Shown piece after piece: positions 43,587 through 53,422 of a stretch of 64,000 nucleotides of DNA. Position 1 is the stretch's first letter. Each line of letters starts with the position of its first letter. A program made the translations under genes and the position numbers. The stretch lies in contig NW_027185565.1 in NCBI RefSeq assembly GCF_040183065.1, forward strand, positions 1,407,501 through 1,471,500. The letters run 5' to 3'. Under the pieces are notes generated by a model. That model was not told the DNA's origin, ran no database searches, and saw only the letters and a list, made by a program, of their open reading frames with translations. This DNA is from Periplaneta americana (Eukaryota > Arthropoda > Insecta > Blattodea > Blattidae).

Positions 43587-45467
43587 TAGAACAAAGGTAT
43601 TCAATTGTCATGGTTGCAGACCAGCACAATTTCAAGAAAAGTTTGCTAATATAAGAAATTTGTTTAACAAAATCCGAACTAAATATTTGAATGTTAAAAC
43701 AGCTTTGTTCCTGAACCATTTGGAGCAGGTTTACATCATATTTACAAAATAAGCTTTCATAAATTAACATTTCTGTTTATATTTAATATGGCACTAAATA
43801 AAATACAGTCTGCATAATTAAAGTTTGTCAGCATCATCAAACACTTACCTGAACCAAATAATTAGATAACTCTATTTTTCGCACTGAAGTGAAAAAAGAA
43901 AAGCTTTTATAGTATTTGAACTAAATACTGGTTACAATGACAACACAAGTAACGACATTTCTACATATTATGGTACAATATTACACGTTCTGCTATTTAA
44001 TATTTTTTCTACGGTGGAAAACCTATGAAAGTGCAAAAAGTGCATAAATTAAGTAGACAGGAAAATTGATGTTTGAAACTAGTTTTAAAAATAATTTACA
44101 ATAATGTATAGCTAGCCATGGCAGCACTCACAACAATTTTCTTTGACTGCATTTGAAAGAATGGACAAATTTGGATTGGGAACCATTTATTTTATTTATT
44201 CTTTTTATTTATTTATTTTTATTTATTTTTTTATTTTTTACTCCTCGAATTCATTGACGCTAAGTGTTCAATGACTAAAGAAAAATATGAACAAGATTTC
44301 ACTTGCTCTGGGTAATCTCGGATTGTTGGTGGAATAGGTGGCTTGATTTTCTTAAGTGTTTTCCGGAAATATCTCAATGAGCTTGTTTCCTCTGGCCTAT
44401 AAAATGGGAAAAACCCTGTACAGTGCTGGTTGTAGAAATATTAGCATTTGGAGAAAATCGTGAAAAATATGAAGATTTTGTAAAATATGAAAGTTTTAAC
44501 AAAATCAGACCAACTATGAGAAACGTTTGGTGTTAATGGCATTTGCCTCCTAAGGAGAGTGTGCATAGGCCTATTATTTTCATGCAAACGAAATCATACT
44601 GTGTACGTATTACGTTGGAGCCTCTATGTAGCAAAAACTGACCATCTGTCGGACGCTGGGAAGCCTTGTGTTCTGCCGTTGTCTCTCCCCTTCAGGGCTC
44701 TCTCCCCTAAGCTTCTCCTTGAAGTCAGACATAATCTGCAAAAAATATCAAACTTCAAGTGAGCTGATCACATTTGAGCAATTTTTTTTAGCCCTTTATA
44801 TAGAGTACAATTACAAGTTTACTGGAACGAACATTTTATATTTCTAGTGCAAATCTTTACAACAGAAAATAAATAACTGTAAATAATTAATTAATCACCT
44901 ATTACAGCTAATATAATTAATAACTTAAACACTGTCAGCGCAACAGCTCCCAAAGTTGTGTGATTAATGGGACATTTTATCGAAGTATCAAATTCGAGCA
45001 ATGATAAATACAAAACTAACCGTTTGGCCAAACGGCACAACAATGGTTGTTCTGATTTGTAGACTGAAGATAGCCTATGCGCTGGGAAGACTCTTTGGAT
45101 CACGGCTGTCACTGAATTTGTCCGAAACCTGAAAGTAAACACTGTCAAATTATCGGTTTCATGTGAAACAGAAGCAGAATTGGAATATCGTTATCAGTTT
45201 GGTAAACTTCGCCAAAGCTGCTGCGAATATTTTCGTACAAGACAATAGTATACTACAGCGCCAAAGCGGGCACATTTACTATCGCTTCGGCGAACGTTGT
45301 CTCAGTTTCAGTGCAACTTTCAATATTTCAAATTCAAATAACTGCAATTAACCTCTGATTGAGGTTCTGACTGATATGTAGGCTTATATATAACCAGGCA
45401 GTAGGCCTACATCTCGCTTGACTATATGTGCCAAAGGAAGAATTATTGTTTGTATACATCTGATATC
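43587..45467. other. Gene-free stretch
   Basis: No gene supported. It contains a (TTTA)n tract at about 44189-44240. Open frames at 44559-44762 and 44891-45351 carry no recognisable motif. Confidence 0.5.
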
Positions 45468-45640
45468 TGATTAGTGAAATATGTAGCTACTCAGTGATGT
45501 ATGCAGTGCAGGGGAAAAGAAACTTGCCACACTACCCGATTATTATCTCCTGGCCTAGTTGCCTCATGAGCGATGCCTTGATCGTTTCACTCATGGGAGC
45601 CAGACCTGTCTTCGGACAGTTCACTAAACAACAGAGCTGC
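45468..45640 (+). repeat. Short interspersed repeat of about 160 bp, copy C
   Basis: Same landmarks as copies A, B and D: CTGATTAGTGAAATATGTAG, CAGTGATGTATGCAGTGC, CTCCTGGCCTAGTTGCCTCA and GTCTTCGGACAGTTCACTAA. Confidence 0.85.
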
Positions 45641-46030
45641 AAATAAGATCTGTACTCTTATCCAAAAATGTGAAATGAGCAATTCTTATGCATTAAATAT
45701 GTAAGAATTGCTTGTACTTCCTCATAAAAACTATACCGTAGAAGGTATTGTTTTTCCTTCACTGGCGTCTGTGAGATATGTTTATTGATAAACACGTGAT
45801 TTCAATTTGGTTTCACAAAATCTCTCAAAATAAAAATGTTTGATACTTACCTCTACATTCTAATGCATATTTTAGTCCTAACCCTACTTGTTAAAACCCC
45901 CCCCATAACCTAACCTAATCTAACTAAACCTACTTGTTATTAATGTAGAAATCGATAGGTCTAGGACGCAACACTAGGTAGAGGGACCATATCTCTAGTA
46001 ACTCGCCCTGCACCTCTCGCATGATGTGTT

Positions 46031-46197
46031 TTTAGTAGGTTATTTTACGACACTTTATCAACATCTAGGTTATTTAGCGTCTGAATGAGATGGTGATAAT
46101 GCCGGTGAAATGGGTCCGGGGTCCAACACCGAAAGTTACCCAGCATTTGCTCATATTGGGTTGAGGGAAAACCCCGGAAAAAACCTCAACCAGGTAA
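46031..46197 (-). mobile_element. SINE copy lacking its tRNA head
   Basis: This is the minus-strand body of the SINE at 12925 (TTATTTTACGACACTTTATC ... GGGAAAACCCCGG ... CCAGGTAA). CGCATGATGTGTT at 46018-46030 and 46198-46210 is an exact 13-bp target-site duplication. The copy was therefore inserted already without the promoter head. Confidence 0.9.
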
Positions 46198-46597
46198 CGC
46201 ATGATGTGTTGGTAATTAGTAAAGAGAAAGTGAGATGTGTCTTCTTTAGTGTAGTTTTTTGTGGACAATTTGCCTTTCTCCTCTACAATACCAAGATAAC
46301 ATAATAGAACTCCAGGACGTACTTATTATTGTACTAGAAAAATAGTCTGTTTCACTAGCATTGTATCCTGGACCTGTCTAGTGTTATTTAACGTGTAAAG
46401 GAAGGGGCTGCAACAGTGATTTATATATAAGTTACAGGTAACTAGCAATCGATTTTTATGTTTTAAGTATTTATGGCTCCAAACTAAACCCACGATTTTA
46501 TCAACAGTAATCTCACTAGAGCTTTTGATTTATCTAGAGAAAATCAAACCTCTAGTGGGATTTAATTCACTATTACACGATTAGAAGAAAGTATATG

Positions 46598-47098
46598 AAG
46601 ATTAGAAAAAATAAAGTACTCTATTACAATAAAATATTAATTGACTTATTAAAATTATACTTCACTAATGTTAGCTTCACCAAAATGATTGAACGGAGTC
46701 GCCATTTTCAGTTCACTATCTATGCGGTAAACAAATAATGATCACAAAGCATGTTTTAGGCCTATAGTAAATAATTTGCAGTTTGAAATGTTGGCAAACA
46801 AAGAAGCAAATGGTAGGGAGGTGATGAAAACAAAACAAAGTATAACTTATAAAGATTAGAAGAAATAAAGTACTCTAATAAAATAAAATAGGTATTAATC
46901 GACTTGTTGAACTTTCATTTCACTATGTTAACTTCACCAAAACATTTGAACGGAGCCGCCATGTTCAGTTGACTATCTATGCGGGAAACAAATAACGATC
47001 GCAAAGCATGTTTTATAGAACCGTAAAGAATTTGCAGTCTGAAATGTTGGCAAACAAAGAAACTAATGCTAGGGAAGTTATAATATTGTAGCGATAAA
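46598..47098. repeat. Tandem duplication, two copies of about 250 bp
   Basis: 46598-46850 and 46851-47098 share GATTAGAA(G/A)AAATAAAGTACT, TTCACCAAAA, GAACGGAG(T/C)CGCCAT, CTATCTATGCGG, CACAAAGCATGTTTTA-like text and GAAATGTTGGCAAACAAAGAA. Identity is about 80-85%. Confidence 0.8.
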
Positions 47099-47901
47099 CA
47101 GTCATGATTGGTTGAAACACGTCCTTTCATAATGTTTTATTGGTCAGAAGTAGTAGGCCTATGACGTATAAAAATGCAATAGTCACTATAATAGTATTAC
47201 AAGGCCAGAGAAACAAATGAAAAAAAAATGTGCCTTTTTCAGTGTAGCTCTTCTTGAAATTACCGAACTGCTCGTTTACAAATTTGATCTTAAAACGGGC
47301 CTGAAGACTTGAGGAAATAGGGTGAATCTTCCATTTCCAGGGGTTTCTATTGAAGGCGACTTTGATAGAATGTTGCAGTTCATATGCTCTGATATTCGCT
47401 TCTATTCTACTCACAGCTGACAGAGAAGCAGGTGGTCGATTTGGATGAGTTTTGTTAAAAAGTGTGCACATCTTTTGTTGTGTACGTTTTCTGGCACCAA
47501 ATCCGTCATCAGAATCTGTTCTCTCATTTTCTGTTAATTAGATATTGTTTATGTTTATTTTATTAATAAAATTGCTTTCAGAACACGAACACTAACAAAA
47601 TGTAACAAGAATAAAATTGTTACCATTGCAACCAAACTCGTATTGGTTCGGTATAAAACGAATAAAGTAATGCATAACAATATTTTCTTTCAAATTAAGT
47701 TATATTAAAAAATAAGGTGTAACTTAAGAGTGTTCTCGAAGACGTCATAACTCGTACAGTAGTCACAAAAATATTTTGTTTCATTAATCTATTTATTACC
47801 GGTACTTTCTAAAAGCAAGATCTGACGTGTCTGAGCTTTGTCCAAAATCCCCCCACACTAAATTTTTATTGTAATTATGCGTTAATTAAGATAAATATAT
47901 A
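47099..47901. other. No gene seen
   Basis: Anonymous DNA. The minus-strand open frame 47127-47471 has no recognised motif. Confidence 0.45.
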
Positions 47902-48615
47902 CAGGATGAACCGTAGGTAATGTCATTAATTTCAGTGGATAATTCTTTGAAATATTTGAAAGAAAAAAGTTTACTGATTAACTTTACAACTTCTTTACTG
48001 TGTTAGCATTTTAGGAAAATACTTGGTAATTTTCTAAAAAAGTTAACACACTGAAGAATTTATAAAGTTAATGATTTTATAAGTGTTAAACAATGAAAAA
48101 AGTATAATACATTTTTACTCGTTTTTACTTCCTTTTGGAGATAAAAATTATATTATATTAAATATTTTGTAGCGACTTTTGAGAAAGCCATTGATTTAAC
48201 TCAGTCAATTTAAGAGAGTAGTGTATTATGATAATAAATGCTTGAAATAATTTCAGTTTTGTCCCTTAAATGGGCAGAAATCTGATCCGAAAAAATATAG
48301 CATTGTAAAATTACTTTGCAGAACGAAATTTAACTTAGTCTACATTTGTTCGCATAAAATTTTTGCACATTTAAAAGGCAAAACTTGCATTCTTTCAATA
48401 ATGTGTTATCATAATACACTACTCTCTTAAATTGACTGAGCATATTAGGAATTGATGGAATAGCTTTCCCAAAATACGCTTTGTAATATTTCTTATAAAG
48501 TAACTTTATACCCGAAAAGAAAGGAAACGCGAGCAAAATTCTATTAATCTCTTTTGTTTGAAATATCTCAAAGGAAAATCCCTGAAATTAATGGCATTAC
48601 TTATGGTTCACCCTG
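47902..48615. mobile_element. Foldback (palindromic) element, copy 2
   Basis: The left end CAGGATGAACCGTAGGTAATG continues with CATTAATTTCAG. The right end is the reverse complement (CTGAAATTAATGGCATTAC, TTATGGTTCACCCTG). The arms extend almost to the centre (CTGATCCGAAAAAATATAGC), which matches the centre of copy 1. A separate hairpin is nested in the left arm at 47978-48071. Confidence 0.8.
47978..48071. mobile_element. 94-bp hairpin element nested in the foldback element
   Basis: TTAACTTTACAACTTCTTTA ... AGGAAAAT is followed after about 8 nt by its imperfect reverse complement ending TATAAAGTTAA. Copy 1 of the foldback family and the right arm of this copy lack it, so it is a later insertion. 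Confidence 0.7.
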
Positions 48616-49539
48616 AACATGTATAATCATACCTTATCCTTATTAATTTTTATGTTTTATCTTTTATGTTCAGAACAGAATGAAATGTTTTCTCAAAAGC
48701 TCTTAGGCTTACTACACTGCAAACAAAAATAGTTGATCTTTGCGGTCTCCGATTCGTCTTAAATGAATATTCTTAATAATTTTGACTCGGCTTTAAAATC
48801 TTAGGAAATGTAATAAATTCTTGACATCCTGAATCTCATTTATCGAACAATTGTCGCTCTTCCAGGTACCACCCTAAAATTTAATATCAATAAAATGTGC
48901 ATATTTGTTGCTTCAATTTATACAAAATCGTAGTGCGTATGTAGGCCTATATGAACGGGCTATAATGGAAAGAAAGAATGCGAAACTTACACTTAGCTTA
49001 TGTAGATTTCACAACAGGAATCGTCAAGGATTCGTAAACCACATTTTCAGAGCCATCTCCACTACGAATGAATTCCAGTATAATGTCGTCTCCTTTATGC
49101 ACCATGTAACACAGGGTTGTCAGACACAGCCTAAACGGAGCGGAGCGCTCCACTATAACTCGTTATGTGCTCCGGTGCTTCCACAGATATAAGCAAGTTC
49201 ACGCTCCGACTGGACGTCTCTAGCACCACAACCGGTTTCGGAGCTTACAACTCTGACACTATACTGATGTAACACGTCATTGCGCATCACTATACACTGT
49301 GTATATACGAGATTTGGGGCATAAGTCATAGCAACTATTTTTTTGTGGGAATTCGAGCGTGGGTGTAAAATGTGAAATAAGTTACACAGATGAAAGGACA
49401 AGGAATGGACGAAATTTACGGACATTTAACAACACTCCAACATTTTGCTCCTCATATTTATTATGGTCGTTGCCATAATATTGCAGGATTCCTGTGCCAG
49501 AATCATTACAGCACACCTACCCGTTATATAGACCATCAA
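48616..49539. other. No gene seen
   Basis: Anonymous DNA. A local GC-rich palindrome CGGAGCGGAGCGCTCC lies at about 49135-49150. Confidence 0.4.
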
Positions 49540-49686
49540 AGTAGCAATCCAACTCGTGACTGTCCGGTATGGAAAGGCATTATTTCCGATAACATCTACC
49601 AACTCTCTGTGGAATTCTCTGGCATACGTCCCACGGAGAACGGCTATTTTGATATACAAGGGTTGTTCAACACGAGTTACATCCAT
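49540..49686 (-). pseudogene. Mariner transposase N-terminal HTH fragment
   Basis: On the minus strand, from ATG at 49686, it reads MDVTRVEQPLYIKIAVLRG, AREFHRELVDVIGNNAFPYR and TVTSWIA. This is the first helix-turn-helix domain (HTH_48-like) of SETMAR/mariner-type transposases as I remember them. The frame stays open to 49426, but similarity fades after about 49540. No catalytic domain is present. Confidence 0.55.
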
Positions 49687-49741
49687 CCTGCACGGCGCTA
49701 CACTGACAACTGATATCTCGAATAACATGGTATCGTGTATA

Positions 49742-49835
49742 GTTCCTGGGGTAGCTCAGTCGGTAGGGCGTTCGTGCGCGCGCGTTCAAAACCTGTTTTA
49801 CAGGGAGCTACTAGCTGAAAGCCAGATGTGTATAA
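49742..49835 (+). mobile_element. tRNA-like SINE remnant
   Basis: The A-box part GGGGTAGCTCAGTCGGTAGG is intact, the B-box region is deleted, and the tail TTTTACAGGGAGCTA...GAAAGCCAGA resembles the tail after the tRNA-like segment at 63816. Not a functional tRNA gene. Confidence 0.55.
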
Positions 49836-50009
49836 CTGATATCTCATTGTCATTACTCTATACTCTCTGTTCTATACAGACAAGCACAGAGCCATCTTGT
49901 ATTGTAGTCACACACTATGACTACACGGCTTCCCTTCGACATATTACGACATTTTGTTATACCATTCCTTACGTTTGAAGAAATATATATGGCCTAGCCT
50001 ATACATATA

Positions 50010-50640
50010 TACAGGATTATTCACGAGGATTTACCGTCACTTACGGAGCTTATTTCCGAAGACATTCTGAGCAAAAAATGTCATGTAAATATGTGTCCTT
50101 ATCTACATAATTTCAGAGTTACACTAATTTGAAGTTGTTTGTAAAATATCATTATTCTTAAGTTTTAAAGGAATAATATTACCGATATAGAATGGATTAG
50201 GTAGTATTTAATTAGGTAGTATTCTGAAACTAAAAGTGTGATGTGAATTCCATGGTTGCTTCATACAGATTTTTTTTTAGATTTTTAACTAAAAAGTTAC
50301 ATTTTTCTTACGAATTCATCACAACAATTATTACAAATCACGCCACTCATGTAAATTATTTAAGACTGTACATTAGGCTGCATAATTAAACTGTGAAGAA
50401 CCAAATTCCTAAAATCGTATGATTTCTAACAATTTTTCTGATAAGTGCTAAGAATGATGTAATTTTTAGTTAAAAATTTAAAAACAAAATGTGTCCAAAG
50501 CAATTAACACATTTTTAGCTTCAGAAGATTAGCCAATTTAATTAATAATACTTCTGAATACTTCATACTCTATTTGTAACCTAACCTCTTACATAATACT
50601 ACACACCTAATCTATTTTACTCTACAATATGGAATTTCTC
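50010..50640. mobile_element. Probable decayed foldback element
   Basis: Arms at about 50215-50306 (TCTGAAACTAAAAGTGTG ... TTTTTAACTAAAAAGTTACAT) and 50454-50545 (inverse: ATGTAATTTTTAGTTAAAAA ... TAGCTTCAGAAGA) are inverted copies with gaps. The left part, starting ACAGGATTATTCACGAGGAT near 50010, looks like an element end but has no partner on the right. Outer limits are uncertain. Confidence 0.4.
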
Positions 50641-50929
50641 GTTAGAGATTTTTCCTTCTCTACACCTCCACAAATGCTATTGCTTTGCTTTTGACTTACG
50701 TCTTTTGACTTTGCTTTGCACATACTGTAATCTATTTCATTTGCTATACTGCCGTCCCTGCTACGTCGAGTCGGGAGTCACCTCGTGGACTAATCAGGAA
50801 ACATGGCAACAACATGACAAATGACCAACTCATTCGAACCAGTCATCATTAGGCCTATTTTTAGATTTTGATTCTGAACTGCGTTTTCTTTTCGTACCAA
50901 ACTGTTTTTTTATGATGAAGTGTTGTTAG

Positions 50930-51880
50930 CTCTTTTCCCAACCCCCAAGCTGGAGGACCGCCCTTATCGGCTGTTCACGAATGCTTATTCAATACATTCG
51001 CAGCTATCTTCCATATCTGGAGCCGTCTCCTCTATCCGCAACCCGAGGACGCGCCAGTTATATTACCGGTTGTTCTGTATGGTTGTGAAACTTGGACTCT
51101 CACTTCGAGAAAGGGACAGAGATTAAGGGTGTTCGAGAATAAAGTTCTTAGGAAAGTATTTGGGGCTAAGAGGGATGAAGTTACATGAGTATGCAGAACT
51201 GCACGCATTGTATTCTTCACCTGACATAATTAGGAACATTAAGACCAGACGTTTGAGATGAGCAGGACATGTAGCACTTATGAGTGAATCTAGAAATGCA
51301 TACTGTACTCCAACCACGAGAAAGTCTCCAGGGAATGAGACACAGCGGGGTGATGCTGTGAATGAATGTTTATGTCATAAGATGTCATAAGGTCACAACG
51401 TGGGTACTCGTATCTCTATTGGCTATCTCTCAAAGCACAAACGTTAACACTGATATACACATTTTATACCACCCTAGTTACAAAATTAGATCACGGTTAA
51501 TTTCCTAGTCTTTTAATCCTTCCATACAGGAAATAACATTTGTAGGAGAGCGCATGATTTTTAAACTGATGTTATAACGGTAATATTATCTATCTACTTC
51601 GCTCCAATAGATGACGCAATAGTAAGCACATTCCTTTCGCGGTTTATCTCCTGGTTGCAGAACAGTATAGAGTGCTAGTTGGGAGGCCGGAAGGAAAAAG
51701 ACCTTCGGGGAGGCCGAGACGTAGATGGGAGGATAATAGTCAAATGGCTTTGAGGGAGGTGGGATATGATGATAGAGACTGGGTTAATCTTGCACAGGAT
51801 AAGGACCGATGGCAAGCTTATGTGAGGGCGGCAATGAATCTCCGCGTTCCTTAAAAGCCAATTGTAAGTAAGTAAGTAAC
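50930..51880 (+). pseudogene. LINE reverse transcriptase C-terminus with (TAAG)n tail, interrupted
   Basis: From 51059 it reads LPVVLYGCETWTL, RVFENKVLRKVFGAKRDEV, LHALYSSPDIIRNIKTRRLR and HVALMSESRNAY. It is then broken by about 350 bp (51303-51655) and resumes as RVLVGRPEGKRPSGRPRRRW, MALREVGYDDRDWVNLAQDK and AYVRAAMNLRVP with a stop at 51852-51854. The 3' end is AAGCCAATTGTAAGTAAGTA. Stops and frameshifts lie in the first part. The text at 50930-51058 (CCCAACCCCCAAGCTGGAGG) is a different repeat joined to it. The 36-bp piece at 63001 is the 3' end of the same family. Confidence 0.75.
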
Positions 51881-52141
51881 TGTGTTTTGTGCAATAAGCA
51901 TTGCATTAATATAGTGAACATCCCATATATAGTGCAATAAGAAGTTAAATATATTGTCAAAATGAGAAAATTGTGAAAAATTCGTTTATAGTGGCGCGAT
52001 CATACTGAATCTTCAATGTGGGGAATGACTAAAATCACCAGTTTATCGCTGTAGGCCTATGCCTATGCAAATCGCAGAAGCCAGGAAAAGAATTAGTGCC
52101 TCCAAAAAGAATAGCTTTTCTAAAGAATTTAATATTAGGCC

Positions 52142-52161
52142 TAATAATAATAATAATAATA

Positions 52162-52198
<37 letters not shown>
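52142..52198. repeat. (AAT)n(ATT)n self-complementary microsatellite
   Basis: An AAT run switches to an ATT run, so the tract is palindromic. It abuts copy D of the 160-bp repeat. Confidence 0.9.
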
Positions 52199-52202
<4 letters not shown>

Positions 52203-52357
52203 AATATGTAGCTAATCGGCGATATATGCAATACAGGGGAAAGGAACTAGTCGCCCTACCCCATTAGCCTGTCTTAGTTGCCTCATAAATGGTACTTTGT
52301 TAGTGTAATTTGTGAGGTTTAGTCCTGTCTTCGGACAGTTGACTGAACAACAATAAT
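52199..52357 (+). repeat. Short interspersed repeat of about 160 bp, copy D
   Basis: GTAATATGTAGCTAATCGGC, GGAAAGGAACTAG, GTCTTCGGACAGTTGACTGA and ACAACAA, in the same order as copies A-C. The Helitron starts 21 bp further on. Confidence 0.85.
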
Positions 52358-52378
52358 CTATAATAGTAATAAGTTAAA

Positions 52379-53361
52379 TCTGTAGCCGAAATTTTTCTGG
52401 TAATTTTCGATTTTCCAAAAATAATTGGTGTTAACATGTATAATTAACCATCCTGAAATCGAAAACTGTTTTGAAAATTTTGTCTGTCTGTCTGTCTGTC
52501 TGTCTATCTGTCTGTCTGAATGTTTGTTACCTTTTCACGCGATAATGGCTGAACCGATTTATGTGAAAATTGGAATATAAATCAAGTTCGTTGTAACTTA
52601 GATTTTAGGCTATATGGCATTCAAAATACTTTATTTAAAAGTGGGGTTAAGTTATAAGGGGGCCTGAATTAAATAAATCGAAATATCTCGTTTATTATTG
52701 ATTTTCATGAAAAATATTACATAACAAAAGTTTCTTTAAAAATAATTTCCGATACGTTTTACTCTATGCAAAATTTTGATAGGACTGATATTTAATGAGA
52801 TAAATGAGTTTTAAAATTAGAATAACAACGCCATCTAAGGCGCTGTACTGAAATAAAAATAAATGACTTCGTCTATAAGGGGCCTTGGGCAACAGTAATC
52901 GAAAGCTATTAAACATAGCCTAAGAGAATGTTTCTGTGTTTGTATGAAGTAATATAGGAAGCTAATTAATTGTTTAATTATTATTTCACCATTGGAAAGT
53001 GTAGTTTCTCTAGATGAACATAATTCTACAATGTTATTACAGTAACTTCTGAAACATATAGCAAGTAATATAAAGTATACACATTAAAACTAAATGATAT
53101 GTCAGTCTTCATTAAACTATGGTTGCATGTAATAACAATTAAGAAACATGTTAAAGGAATTGTCATTGCACCAAATGATTGCTCTCTGAACCAAAATTAC
53201 CGCATATTAATTATTTAAATACAATTTAAATTAAGTAATATATTAAATGATTTATCCTTCTATCAAACATGAATGTTCCCTGGAACAAACGTCCTACTTT
53301 AATTATGTAATTACTTTATATTTATTTCTAACGGGTGCAGCGGAGCGCACGGGTACTGCTA

Positions 53362-53362
<1 letters not shown>
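52379..53362 (+). mobile_element. Non-autonomous Helitron, 984 bp
   Basis: It starts with TC directly after an A (52378) and ends in CTAG followed by T (53363), the A|TC...CTRR|T arrangement of Helitrons. Eight bases before the CTAG is the hairpin GTGCAGCGGAGCGCAC (53335-53350). The 5' part has the (TGTC)n run and ACCTTTTCACGCGATAATGG, CTGAACCGATTTATGTGAAA text seen in many arthropod Helitrons. No Rep/helicase ORF is present. The phrase CCATCTAAGGCGCTGTA lies inside. Confidence 0.8.

Positions 53363-53421
<59 letters not shown>
53363..53421. repeat. (AAT)n microsatellite abutting the Helitron 3' end
   Basis: About 19 AAT units start at the first base after CTAG-T. The Asn, Ile or Leu runs read from it are artefacts. 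Confidence 0.95.

Positions 53422-53422
<1 letters not shown>

Noticed and set aside
45163..45351. Open frame with ordinary codon composition
   Set aside because: No motif, no splice context, no relation to neighbours; not distinguishable from chance.
49742..49790. Possible tRNA gene
   Set aside because: The T arm is missing and the tail is SINE-like.
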